Assembly: GCA_023052935.1 (NCBI GenBank)
Contig: CM041292.1
Coordinates: 78,873,669 to 78,937,668, forward strand
DNA length: 64,000 bases
From: Piezodorus guildinii
Taxonomy: Eukaryota; Arthropoda; Insecta; Hemiptera; Pentatomidae
Direction of reading: 5' to 3'
How positions within the stretch are numbered: position 1 is the first letter of the stretch; every line of letters starts with the position of its first letter. Below are positions 1-11,910 of this stretch, piece by piece. The notes beneath the pieces are model-generated. The model did not search any database, was not told the DNA's origin, and saw nothing but the letters and a program-made list of their open reading frames with translations. The translations under genes and the position numbers were made by a program.

Positions 1-1
1 C

Positions 2-1288
2 TCTCCTTGCTCGGTGCACCTCTTCTGTCAGTATCTTCTTTGGAATTTCAGAATCAGTCATTCGAGCCACATGGCCGGCCCATCGGAGTCGTCCTAGCTT
101 AATAATCTTAACGACATCAGCATCCTTAAAGATGTTGTAGAGCTCCCTGTTTTTTCTTTTTCTCCAGACTTCTCCTTCTCTTACTGCTCCGAATATTCTC
201 CTGAGCACCTGTCTTTCGAATATTAATAGCCTGTTCTCGTCCGCCTTAGTAGTTGCCCATGCCTCTGATCCATAGGTGAGCACTGGACGTACCAGGGTCT
301 CGTAAAGATTAATTTTTGTACTGGAGGAAAGGTTTTTGCTCCTAAAATGCTTGGATAGGCCGTGGAAGCATCTGTTTGCACTATTTATTCGTCTGCTGAT
401 ATCCTGAGATACATCGTTCCTGGAATTAATTTCGGATCCTAGGTATACAAAAGTCTCCACTCTGTGGAACTTATAGGGGCCAATGTTCAGGAATGCAATA
501 TGGTCTCCACCACCACCCCCTACTCGCATATATTTAGTTTTATGCTCATTAACTGTGAGACCAAATTCTGCGGCAGCTGTTTCAAAAGCAATGAATGCCT
601 CCTTCAATGCCTTTTCTGAAGTCGCCACGATGTCAATGTCATCGGCATAACCTAACAGCTGTACAGTCCTGTTAAAGATGGTACCTGTTGTCTGAATTTT
701 TGATTTTCGCACAGCTACCTCTAATGCCAAATTAAATAGAAGGCAAGCAAGGGCGTCTCCTTGTCTTACTCCGCTATTGGTTCTAAATGCCTCAGAAAGA
801 TTTGACCCCACACGGACAACGCATTTTGAGTTTTTCATAGTCATCTTTAGTTTCGCCCTTATCTGCCTGATTTCCTTGGACAAATCTTCTTTAATAATAA
901 TATTTCTATAATCTTCAATTTTAACAAGATCTTTCTTCGCCCTAAGAATATCTTTTATCAAATAAATTGAAGAAAACTTGACTACTGTGATATTTGTTCT
1001 GGCTATTGTATAAATGTTTACTATATCATATTTTCGAATTTCACTGTTTAAGAAATAGAGTATATCAAAAATTTCATTCCTTTTTTCATAATTGTTACGA
1101 GCCTTTAGATTAAAAAATAGGAGGTTATATTTTCTTTCAGTGTTAAAATTATTTTCTAGTTTATTAACTTTAGATTTCAGAGTATCTATTTCCCTTCTAA
1201 CGGTTTCATTTTTTCTGTCTATTTTCTCCTCAATTATATTGAGTTTATCGAGTTTTTCCAAGATTTGGTTAATTTTCTGTATATCCAT
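2..1288 (-). mobile_element. RTE-like LINE ORF with internal deletion (coiled coil joined to reverse transcriptase C-terminal half)
   Basis: Read on the minus strand from an ATG at 1288, the frame stays open for about 429 codons and runs off the left edge. The first ~135 residues are Lys/Glu/Asn-rich and look like the coiled-coil N-terminal region of insect LINE polyproteins. They are followed directly by the second half of a non-LTR reverse transcriptase: SGVRQGDALACLLFNLALE, then the catalytic GYADDIDIVA, then VNEHKTKYMRVGG and ETFVYLGSEIN, and a C-terminal stretch with RLRWAGHVARM. The endonuclease and the RT finger region expected between them are missing, so the copy looks deleted in frame. 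With EN gone it should not mobilise itself. The RTE-type assignment rests on motif style only. The upstream ~300 bases may be its 5' UTR. Confidence 0.75.
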
Positions 1289-2049
1289 CGTAATATTTAT
1301 AAATTGATGACAGCTGTTGCCCTTGGAAGGAATGTATACTAACTGAGCACGAGAAGTGGTGGGGCAGTATTAGGATTATAGATAAGGAGCAGCAGTTAAA
1401 TATATATTATTTAATTTACCTTATGATATTTCAATCCCAGTTCGGCCAATTTTCTTTAAACTTCGTATAATTATACAATACACCAATGTTCTTAATTGTT
1501 CAAAAAATCTAAGCAGTTACTCCACTTTAACCACTTTTAAATTCACTTTAGCACAGAGCCGATCTAAACACAACGGCGGCTACAGCCTAACTCAATTCAT
1601 TAGGCCTTAATATTAACCATTAGCTTTTTCAAGGATTTCCCAGAAATAAATATAAGCCTCAACAATTTCACCTCAAACTAATCTTTGAATTTCATTTGAT
1701 CAGATAGATACAACTTCAATTAACAGTAATAAATAAAAGTAACATTAAAACAAATACTTATATAGTAACAGGAGCGTATAGTTTATAATTATAGTAAAAA
1801 TGGTTGTGAAAAGCAAAGCTCTGTAACTAAGGTGTTCTTTTTACTTCAATAAAAAATGAGGGGACCACTAAACATAGAATAAAATATATATATATACACA
1901 AACAAACACACATTTATTGACATGACAGACCATATAGGTTCTTGGCCGCACTATATTGTCTCCTGTTTTTTTTTGTTTTTTTATCAAAATTGTCTTCAAT
2001 ACCTTTTTGCAAACTTGTTGGCAAGTTTCCCATTTTATCGGAGTCGTAT

Positions 2050-2960
2050 TTCTCATCTATAGAATATTTCCGGAAACATGTTTTCTAATTCCTTTTGTCT
2101 AATATTTTTTTTTTCATGTAAGTAGTGGTCCACATATCTAAAAAAAAAAATCCGAAGAAAAGAGATCCAGAGAGTAGGGTGGATGTGGCAGAGTTTCATG
2201 CCCAAGCTCCAACATTTTTTTGACCGCACATGTGGCAAGGTGTCATGCAACAAAAAAAGCTCCTTCCAAATGAACAAAATTGCTTCATTATTAATTTTAG
2301 ATAGATTAATTTGGTAACAATATGATTCAGGAAGCTATAGAGTATCAAACCAAATGAAGCCCACAATACAATAGCCATAAACTATTTTTGATGATATTTG
2401 TTTATTCATCTAACGTCCCTTCATGCTGCTGTGGCTAATTGGAGTCCTAAATTTTCATGAGTTTGGGGCTTAAGCAAAATGTGCTGCTTCTCCCTTCTGG
2501 AGCTATTGTCAAAAATGTCAACTGTTATTGTAAAGTATTCACTTTTCATTGCAAGCAACAATTCTGGATAGATAAGGGTTGTTTTGGTTTCAGCAAAGAA
2601 GTGCAGCCAAATTTCATAATGCTGATTTTTTTTTTTTTTTTGGTCGTTTAGAGAGGGTGTGGAAACCAACTTTCAAACTTTTTGACCTTTTCAATATTAG
2701 GTGGTTATTGACAGTGGATTTGCAAAGGTTAAATTTCCATGCACGTTCTTGAACAATTATTCTGGGGTTTTCTGCATAAAATTGTTATCAACTGAGGAAG
2801 TTCTTTCACCAACTCTGTCTTCAAGGCTAAAGTCTCCCTCCCAAAACGTTTTTAACCACCGTTTAACATTTAACTCATTAATGCTGCCCTTGCAGACTTG
2901 ATTGATGTTTCTGGCCATCTGGGTTTGGTCGAGCCAAGTTTAAACTCATAAGTTTGTAGC
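2050..2960 (-). mobile_element. Decayed mariner-like transposase remnant
   Basis: On the minus strand, overlapping frames encode pieces of a mariner (IS630/Tc1/mariner) transposase. Around 2200-2260 one frame reads LLHDTLPHVRSKK, matching the HDN block with the second catalytic Asp; a neighbouring frame then gives ELGHETLPHPPYSLDLFSSD, the conserved proline-rich block with the third Asp, followed by a stretch ending YLHEKK. The frames are shifted against each other and broken by poly(T)/poly(A) runs, so the copy is dead. The N-terminal half (about 2420-2940) is weaker. I could not define terminal inverted repeats. It lies in the OXA1L intron left of 3505. Confidence 0.6.
2401..2455 (-). repeat. 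SINE family A, 3'-end fragment
   Basis: About 55 bases resemble the reverse complement of the 3' end of the SINE found in full at 4581-4871: the stretch corresponding to TAACGTCACTTTATGCTGC, then a GGCTAAT block and TCCTAAATTTT. It sits inside the mariner remnant and is diverged. Confidence 0.45.
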
Positions 2961-3504
2961 ATTTTCAATAATAAAAAAAATCCATCTTGTGTCAATAATG
3001 TTTATTAAGGTGTTTGCATGCATTAGTTTCAGTCATGTATCATCAAAAGTTGTAGTAAGGGATTAAAATGAAATAAAATAAAATGCACTCCTGACATTTA
3101 AGGGTTATTTCTTTCCGTGAAGGAAAATCTGCCCATATATTTTTGTACAAACATCACTCAAAAATCGTAGAGAAGTTTTGGCAACTGTTATAGATAGATA
3201 ATAATGGCTCATATGTTGTCAGATTTAAGACATACTCAATTACATTTACTATCTTCATTATATAATGATTATTGCCACTCATGGGGCAGTGGCCGCACAT
3301 CTAGACATTGCAGATTCTGTCCAGCAAAGAGGATTAAGTCCTCTTGGAGCCTGCAGTCAATCAACCACACAGAAAATACTAAGTCAGATAAATTTAATAT
3401 TTTTACTGTTGAATAATCGAATGTACTTAATAAAGTATATTACAGTTCCAAAGCTTCATAATAACATATTACAGTTCCAAAGCTTGTGCTTCATAATAAC
3501 TTAC

Positions 3505-6500
3505 CATCTATTCTGTCTCCTCTTTGGCGAGCATCTGTCATTTTTAACTGAATTGCTTGCATTTGTGGTAAATGATTGCTCATTATTGCTGCGTTTCTTT
3601 GAGAGATTATCACAAGAGGAAACAGGAGAGTCCTGACAACAATTGTACCTACATAACAATGAAAACATTAAAATATGATTCATATTTATTACTATCATAA
3701 AAATAAAAAAAAAATAAAAAAAGTATCAAAATATTTATGAATTCAAACTTCCGTAATAAACAAATATCTTCAAATAAAAATATATATTCAAATATTGAAT
3801 CTAAATATAAATTGTAACTTTTATTTATTCTATAAATAATAGAAAATAAAATTAATAAATTAAGATAAAATTTTTACTTCCTTTCAGACAACATTTTTGT
3901 GATCCGGTTAATGCAGAGTATTTGGGGAAAAAATGTTGAATACATTTAAGCATGTGCAGTACAAGTTATATGCATGGTGTTCAAAATCGCTTAAATCATA
4001 TTTTTACTTACACGTATCTATAAATGAAATATATGGTAAGGGAAAGTATTGCGATCGTGAAAATTTTTTAATTTCAGTTTTCAATAGAAATACACATTTT
4101 AGGGTCCCCTGAGTCCAAAATGAGGGAATAAGATCACTCATATACTATTTTACTAAAGTCAATAAAGTTTGGAAGGAAAATTCCCAATAACATCACCATA
4201 CGTGTAACCAAAATTTTCCGGAACACTTTCTTATCAGAGATGACCATTGACAGGAATTAAATTGAGCTTTCAAGGTTTGGAACAAACTCAACGAAAATGT
4301 TACAGTATAAACTGTTAATAAAAATTGAACAAATCTAATATAGCAAGCTTAATCACAATGCACTTGTCCCAACTTCTGGGAAGCAAATTAGTTAGGCAAA
4401 TCTTCAGAAATCCATAAATGTTAGTCACAAATTTATTAAAATTCATTGACCATCTTTGAAAAGAGTTCTTTACAGGTCTATTCTAGAAGTATTACATTTT
4501 AAAATATTTCAGAAATTATAAATGTAAGAACTAAAAGCCAGTCACGAAACTTGTAAAAGAATAAATAAATAAATATTCAGGGATCACTTGTAGCTGGGTG
4601 GCTAGCGTAACAGCCTCCCATGCTAAAGGTCACGGGCTCAAACCCGCAGGTGGTCCTAGGATTTTTTAATGGGAGTAAAAAATCCTTAGTTACGCCGTCC
4701 TTCGGAGGGGACGTTAAAAGGTGGTCCCGAGCCTGTGCGATGTCAGGTACTCGTTAAAGATCCCTATCCTAATAAAACCTGGATAGGCAAAATTTAGGAC
4801 TCCCACTGTAGCATCGTCCGATTAGCCATAGTAGCATAAAGTGACGTTAAATAAATAAACAAACAAACAACAATAAATATTCAGCACTCAAAGTTAAAAT
4901 AGTTATAAAGAACTTGAGCAAGATGCTGATTTATTGAAAGAGTTTTAAATTGCAAAATTGCCTATACTTATTAAGGTAATAACTATAATTTATTACTTAC
5001 CAGCAACAATAGCACCCCACCAAGGGAGGTCACAAGAAATGTGAAGAAATTCCATACATTTTTCTACAATGCCTACTGGTCCCCATCCTCCAAGGCCAAT
5101 ACTCTCAAAAGTTGGCTCAGCACCCGGAATCTGAAACAACACTTCTAGAGTTAAAGCTAACAAAAGATTTTTGTGTTTAATGATAATTTTTATGAGAATC
5201 AGAAAGCCTTTAAAGTGAAATATTCAACATAAACAAAAATTTATTTGAGATTATTGGTTATTTAGACAGAGTGGAAGATATGAATGCACAATAGGAGAGT
5301 AGCAGCAAAAAATCGAACTATCGATTACAGAAGACCCAGATTCGATAACCGATTATCTAGTCAGTAATAATTTATGTTTATGATAAACCATATGATATGA
5401 TTTTACTTCATGAAATTCCTCCAATCACTATTAAAATACACACACTCAAACAGAATTTTCCATCAGGCAATGCTCACTAGGCATGGATTTATAACATACT
5501 GGCATTGAGAAACATTTAATACGCATTAACATGATCAGAGCTTGAGACAATGTAACCTGATTAAAGGTCTAAAATTGTCCAATTTTAGTGATTCATATAA
5601 CTTTTTGCAAATCGCTTAGGTAAAGAATGAAGGAAGAGTAAACTGATTTTTTAAATTTACAAAACCATAAAACAGAATAAAAAATGAAATAGAAACAATA
5701 AAACTAAAGAAAAATTAAATAAAATATCAAGCCTCCTGATAATTCTTCCTATAACAAAAGTGGTAATAGTACAATGCTAAAATTGTTCTAGAATATAAAA
5801 ATATAAGATTTAGATAGATGTGATAAATAAATTAAGAATCATTATGATTGGTTTACCTCAAATGAAGTCAATGTTTCTTCCAATGGCAAGACCTAATAAG
5901 AGTAATTTTTAAGAAAAAGTATTCTAACACTAATTATATAAATAAATGTTTCTCATAGAATTTAAGTACTAAAAACATTATCAGTTTAAGTAAGGTAATA
6001 TACATAAAGAATGTCCTTTTTTTTATTTTTGCATATTCTGTACGACTTTTTCAAAAAATATATTTAAAAATTATTTGTCTTTTCCTCCTTTATTCAATTG
6101 TTCAAAATTTCACGGATGAATATGGCGCTTATGGATGAATATGAAGACACCGAAAGCTATAAAAATTCTTTAAGAAAAATAAAAAAAAAAACAAAAAAAA
6201 AACTGTATTTATGAAAATTACTTTACATAAAGTATTGATAGCAGTCTATTTATTGCATAATTAGCTTTTTTTCCCATATAATTAACTTAGTCAGCAACTC
6301 TGAGTCCCTTTCCTTTTTTTCTGACTCTATATCTATTTATTCATACATGCACACATATGCATATATAAACACATGCACAAAATAGTATAAAATTACACTG
6401 TAATTCCTCATATTTTTAAAGAAAATGTGATCGTAAACTAGTACACAAAAATGGCAAAAGATAATGAGTCAACATAAAAAAAATGTCCCTATTGTAATCA

Positions 6501-9500
6501 AAATTAAAATTTATCTCTAAATAATTTTAATATTACTTACATATATTACTGTAACATTAGAATTAAGAATGAATTAAACAATATTAAAACAGTTGTTGAT
6601 CTTGATAATAAAACGTATTGCTAAATTAGTATAATGAATTTTAAATTACCTCAGGTACATCAGGAATATCCCAGGATGGTAATGGCTAAGATTAAATAAT
6701 GCATAAAATACATTTATTAAATGTGAGGTCACATAATTTTTGCTATAGTAATAATAATAAAATAATTTACATGTATCTTATGTAAATTACAACATAAAAT
6801 TAACTAGCAATGATTATAACAATACTTTGCTTTAGTAAATTTTAAAAGCGGCCTATCCTGTTCTCCAGGTTAATCTTATTGAAGAAAAGAAATGGAAAAT
6901 ATTTCTTCATATAAGTAATACAATAAATAATGAATAATTATTTTGATAATAATTATAATTTTTTTATCAAAACAATACAATTCATATTTTCTTAACTTCT
7001 TAATATTTTTATATACTATATAACATTTCAAGCACCTTTTGTCCAACTTCAGATACCCTCCTTAGTTTAAATAAAATAGGAACCACTTGGACAAAGCATG
7101 TTTATAATTTTTCTCTTACCATATATATCTACTTCCCAGAGGTGAAACTAAGAATGACTGCATCCTAATGGAAGCATTATCATGGGAACTTTCCCATTTC
7201 TTTTTTAAAAAATGACTAACTTGATTTTAAATTAATCACACTAAACATAAAAAAAATTGTTATCTTTTAAAAATAAAGTATTAGAAATGTTTTAAAACAA
7301 ATTATAATATATTATTTTTATGCAAATATTGTTTAATTATATCTTTAGGTATTGCACCTCCTACTGTCTCTGCTCATTACTGTCACATTGATGACATTTG
7401 CATTATTCATGTCCCTACAACTTCCAAGGAAATATGAAATAATTTAAACTAAACTAAAAAAAAACTAATATATAAGAAATGAAGGAGCTTATATAGCTTG
7501 AAGCGAATAATCTTGGTGTGTCTATCCAACAGTGAATATAAAAAATTAATGGACATGGATGGCTTGGAGAATCAGAATGGTAAACAATAAAAAACAAATC
7601 ATTATGGCATAACCATACTTATCCAAATGGAAACAACACTCCTGAACTATTTTTAATAACATGCCAATTAAACAAGCCGATTTAAAAATTTAAAAGTAGC
7701 TGAAATTAGAATCAATCTTATAAAATAAAAATAATAGAATCAGATTAAAAAAAAAGAAAGATACTGTAATTAATTACCTTAATCCGTAAATGTGGCAAGA
7801 CCTAAGAAAGCATATATACTAGGTATAATTGTTTTTAACTTTAATAATTGATAAATAGATGTTCTGAGAATTTAAAGAAGTTTTCTATCTGATGGTATTT
7901 TCACTTTTATAGCAACAAATTCAAACTTTTAATTTCACCAGGATTTTTCCAGAGAAATAGGAAAAGATTGGTTAATACATTGACATAAAAATTTATCCAC
8001 TAGAACAAGAAATTCCCAGCCTACACTCAAGAATGTGATAGCTGAGGCAAAAGCTGCAAGGAATGGAGTATTTTTGAAATAATCAGTTAAACGCTACACT
8101 ATTGCTGGGTTGAAGGATTACAGCTGCTAAAAACTATCTTTTACCACATATTAGTTCCTACCATTCTCCTGTAAAAATCTTGGTGAATGTAAAATAAAGG
8201 CCGAAATATTTAGCAACTAAATATAAATAGAGGACAAGTTCTTTCCATTTTCGTCATTAAAAGTAATTATTTTACCTCATTAACAGTTTCCTTAAAATGC
8301 AAGACCTGTTGATTTAACAGTAATAAATTATTCACGATTATTACAATAAAATTCACACAAATTAACTAGAAAAATACTGAAGCTCAATCAGAATATAAAT
8401 AACAATAACTACCTCAGGATGGAGAGGAAAATCATCCAAAGTACGCTAGCAACAGAAGAACTAAATTGAGCCAAACTATAAGCTAAAATAATTCCAACAG
8501 TAAAATAAAGTAATAAGTATTACCTCATTAACAGGTTCTTTCATCACAACCTAAAATAACATATACCAGCACATTATACAAATATAAATTTTAATAAAAA
8601 TCAGAAACAACGTATGTCATTATAAACTACAAATTTTTTTTAAGTTTTTGGTCAAGGAATATTAAAATAAAATTAAAGTAGTTTTAAAATATACTTTTTA
8701 TAATAAATTTAATTCAAATATAATAAAAATTTATTCAGCAGAAAGATCCATGATAACAGCAATAAAAATTATGCAAAGCTCAGGTTAAAGAAAAATCCTA
8801 TTAATCCAAATATTAAGCATATTTATTTATAAGCGTACTGATATTATTCTTTATAAGATATTTTTCCAAATAATAAAAGGGGAAAAGCAGTATTTAGTTC
8901 CAACTGTTCTTCTATAAAATTGAAATAATTTTATTTTTCTCGCTGGTAACCATAACATAAACATGACAAATTAAAAAAAAAAAAAATTGATTGATTTTAT
9001 CAATGAGAAAAAAAAAAAATCCATTTATCCAACATCAAAAGATACAATTAATATTGTTTTGAGACAAAAACATGAAAGATTCCCACAAATACGATTGGTT
9101 CATTAAGAAAAAAAAAAAAGAAATTAATATGGCATAATAAACTATATTAATAATCTGATTTTCCAATAAAATGAGGCCTTATTTATGTTGTTTTTTTTAT
9201 TTTACCCTGCAGCCTCCAGTCATAAGTAGAACCAACAACTATCTGCATTAAAGGTGCCTTTATACAGCTCATCACGCAATTATCAACAATCTTTTCAGTT
9301 AATTTATAGATTCAAGCATCTAAATTTTTGGACTAAAAAGTTTTTTTTTTTTTTAACCCCTACCTCGACTTTGAAGGCTATATTGGGTTTCTCGGGACAG
9401 GGGGTGAGGGCTGGGGTGGATAAATGCTGAGCTAAAAGCTCCCCAAGCACCGAGTCTTGAACTCATAATTATTTGGTTTCAAATTATTTGGTCCTCTGTG

Positions 9501-11012
9501 TTGCTAAAACACCGAACACTAACTGCTACTTTCTCTACCCCTCCCCCTTCCAGACTAAAAAGTTGTTGATACCCTTCAATTTGCATCAGTATTTCAAAAA
9601 TAATTTTGTTTTCTTATAATGAGGTATTTACTGATCTATAATTAGAGCCATAAGTTTAATACATGTCTTGCTGGATAAGTTTTGGCTAAAAATGCTCTCA
9701 GAGATAGCATAGGAAATACATTTAGCCAACAAGCATTTCTTTGGCTTTCAATTATTAGAATTTAATTGATTACTTCCTATCAAACTATAAAATAAATACT
9801 AAATGCATCTGCTCCCACCTCGACTACTTCACTTGCTGTATGTGCATTCACATTCATGTGCTGTACAGTTTTCTGGTCTTAAACCTGAATGGCATATGTG
9901 TCAACAAGGTACTGTGCATGCCCAGCTGAAAACGTAGTCAAGGCAGGACCGATAAACCAATTTTAGAAACTTTAATTTTCGACTGAATTTTGCTAGCTGC
10001 TCATAGCTTCGATAACACTCACTTTGGAGCTTCAGTCTACAGAATAAAGAATTATAGATCTTATTTCTAACACACAAAACCAATAATGGAATTGGTTTGA
10101 AACGGATAAAAACAATTTGGAGAATATTTTAAATGATAAACCACAGTAAAGAGACAAAAAGTAAAGTATATCTTGCAGGCCTCTAGCAAGAAAACATATT
10201 TTATCAGAGGGTTAAACTGTCACAATTCATATTTATTTTCCCATTGATAAGCCTATAAATAAAAAGCACACATATTCCAATAGGACTACAAATCCATTAA
10301 ATGAAAGGTATAAACACTATTAAGACATAATGTTAAAAAGAAATAGTTCAAAGTTGAAATAACTTCTAAGTGGAATTAAAGTTTGAAAGATTGATCATGA
10401 ATAAATAACTGACATACATAACATCATTCCCTAACATAAGAGTTAAATGATTATTAATATCCAAGAAAGGTAGCGCTTTAACGCAGATTATTAAATTAAT
10501 TAATGTTGAGTCATTAGAAATAAAAACAAAAGTATTTATAATGTAAGAAAACAATAACACCTTAAAGCCAAAACATTTTTTCCTCTTGAATTACTTCTTA
10601 AATCTTAACTATTTTAGTGAAAAATAATCACCTGTTCTAACTGAGGTGTTTCTGCAAGATCCATTAAAGGAGTAGGTGGTTCAGGAATTGGTTCAGAAAT
10701 GTTTTGATTCTGTTTTAATGTTTCATCTGATTCTGCAATAGTAGCATCAGTACTTTTAAAGTTATGAGAAGAAATGGACAAACATCCTAACGGTAATTTA
10801 CGCTTCCAAAAATCATAAGTTTTGAGAGGTGGCACAGCATTGTTTCTTGCACATAAATGATAAGCAGAACTATTTCCCTAAAATAATTCAAAACCAGGTT
10901 ATTTATATACTTTTCACAAACACAGGGAAAGAATAAACAATCTTTTAACCTTCGCTAACAAATCGACAGAACATATCTTTTGTTTCCTCAAAATTCTTAA
11001 CGTTGAATACAT
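3505..11012 (-). CDS. OXA1L: OXA1L-like mitochondrial inner-membrane insertase, 5' part of gene (3' exons outside window)
   Basis: Oxa1/YidC/Alb3-family insertases place mitochondrially made and some imported proteins into the inner membrane. Exons in transcript order (minus strand): 11012-10950, 10877-10632, 8550-8524, 8445-8413, 8305-8276, 7801-7778, 6685-6650, 5892-5857, 5130-5001, 3648-3505. All have AG/GT borders and join in phase. Exon 1 gives a basic MYSTLRILRKQKICSVDLLAK, typical of a matrix presequence. The 130-nt exon encodes FESIGLGGWGPVGIVEKCME, then DLPWWGAIVA. The 144-nt exon gives TIVVRTLLFPLVIISQRNAA, then MSNHLPQMQAIQLKM. These match the start of the OXA1L membrane domain (PVG..., LPWWGAI, R...FPL, LP.(I/M)Q). 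The exon at 10632-10877 is acidic and proline-rich (EPIPEPPTPLMDLAETPQLE). About 256 residues are visible; the later transmembrane exons were not found in 1-3504, so that intron probably continues off the left edge. Confidence 0.88.
4025..4135 (-). repeat. Dispersed repeat X, terminal fragment
   Basis: Carries AAGTATTGCGATCGTGAAAA, the ACACATTTTAGGGTCCCCTGAGTCC block and the surrounding AT-rich bases shared with the end of the longer copies at 45828-46700, 46913-47690 and 59935-61125. Only about 110 bases are left. No coding potential. Confidence 0.6.
4581..4871 (+). mobile_element. tRNA-derived SINE, family A, full copy with target duplication
   Basis: The 5' end has a pol III-type internal promoter: an A-box-like TAGCTGGGTGGCTAGCG and, about 35 bases on, a B-box-like GGTCACGGGCTCAAACCC. 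A ~200-bp body follows, ending in an AAATAAATAAACAAACAAAC tail. A perfect 13-bp duplication (AATAAATATTCAG) at 4568-4580 and 4872-4884 brackets it. It lies in an OXA1L intron, opposite to the gene. Further copies or fragments lie at 2401, 11911, 44447, 45625, 59571 and 60282. Confidence 0.88.
5857..8550 (-). other. OXA1L: Array of six phase-0 micro-exons in OXA1L
   Basis: Six short exons lie between the acidic exon (10632-10877) and the first membrane-domain exon (5001-5130): 8524-8550 (27 nt, VVMKEPVNE), 8413-8445 (33 nt, RTLDDFPLHPE), 8276-8305 (30 nt, VLHFKETVNE), 7778-7801 (24 nt, VLPHLRIK), 6650-6685 (36 nt, PLPSWDIPDVPE) and 5857-5892 (36 nt, VLPLEETLTSFE). Each follows an AG and precedes GTAA or GTAG, and each length is a multiple of three, so any subset keeps frame. 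The shared starts (VLP/VL/VV) and shared ends (ETVNE, EPVNE, followed by GTAA) suggest tandem duplication of one exon with its intron. Splicing is inferred from sequence only. Confidence 0.72.
9343..9552 (-). mobile_element. tRNA-like SINE, family C, with poly(A) tail and target duplication
   Basis: On the minus strand the element starts near GTAGCAGTTAGTGTTCGGTG (A-box-like), has GAGTTCAAGACTC (B-box-like), and ends in GAGGTAGGGGTT plus a run of A. It is flanked by a perfect 12-bp duplication, GACTAAAAAGTT, at 9331-9342 and 9553-9564. The sequence is unrelated to family A. It lies in the long OXA1L intron between 8550 and 10632. A diverged partial copy is at 13955-14085. Confidence 0.72.
9819..9872 (-). 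other. Possible further 54-nt OXA1L exon
   Basis: Minus-strand sequence bounded by AG before 9872 and GTGGGA after 9819 has an open phase-0 frame of 18 codons (KTVQHMNVNAHTASEVVE). It ends in Glu like most of the micro-exons and lies in the correct interval and order. Against it, the upstream polypyrimidine tract is poor and the donor is not GTAA/GTAG. A weak candidate. Confidence 0.3.
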
Positions 11013-11467
11013 TTTTGTCAATTCTTAATATCTTTGGTATATTTCAAATGTCCACCACGAAAACCGTATATCACATTGATTGTGATAGGTACTTTAACCT
11101 AATCCAAAGAGGAAGATGACTGGATGAAGTATGATATTTTTATGTTTAACAAAAGAGGTTTCTAAAAACGAATTTTCTAATTTTATTCGTCATCCTGGAC
11201 TACCAAACATTTGAATTATAAATTAAAGGCATTATAAAAAAAAGGCCTCTCTGCTAAAAAACGTTTTGTCTCCAGTTCGTAAAGAAGGCTAGAGTATTGA
11301 AAGTTTTGTTAAGTCCATTGCTTTTTGATCCATTTTTTTTTTTTTTTTTGGTTTATTATCTTTACTAATATTATAAAGCTGAAGAGTTTGTTTGAACACG
11401 CTAATATCAGAAGCTACTGGTTCGAATTGAAAAATTCTTTTAGTGTTGGATACTATCCAACTATAAA

Positions 11468-11504
11468 CGATAAATGGGCTATCCAATGGATAGCCCATTT
11501 ATCG
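11468..11504. repeat. Perfect 37-bp palindrome upstream of OXA1L
   Basis: Two 18-bp arms, CGATAAATGGGCTATCCA and its complement, are separated by a single A. It lies about 455 bp upstream of the inferred OXA1L start codon. It could be a cruciform-forming site or the core of a small decayed inverted-repeat element; nothing shows a regulatory role. Confidence 0.7.
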
Positions 11505-11910
11505 AGGAAGGCTATAGGCTATATAACATCACGATGCGGCCAATAGGAGAGAAGAATCAGTGGAAAAACTGAAAAAAAAACGGTGGAAATGAACCTCGCA
11601 TCCCAATGATTCCAAATGTAAATCCAATAATTCACCTTTTAATTTTAAAATAATTTAATTTTCCGTTAATTTATCTTTTGCTGTGACAATTAATAAATCA
11701 CAGAGGTAAACATTTAAACACGTAGGAATAGATTTACGTCAAGATCGGGTTGCGCAGAAAATTAGCATGTTCTTCTGCCACAAGAAAATAAAACTAAAAA
11801 TGTCATTTACGTGGAAGTACTTTAAAATATATTCTTTCAAAAACTTCTAATAGCGATCACAATAACAGAAATTGTGCTAGTTTTTAATAATAAACGTTTG
11901 TTTTGTTTAT

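Noticed and set aside
3204..3636. Overlapping plus-strand open frames of 70 and 123 codons (containing GAVAAHLDIADSV)
   Set aside because: No family was recognised, they overlap the OXA1L exon at 3505-3648 on the other strand, and there is no supporting start context or splice structure.
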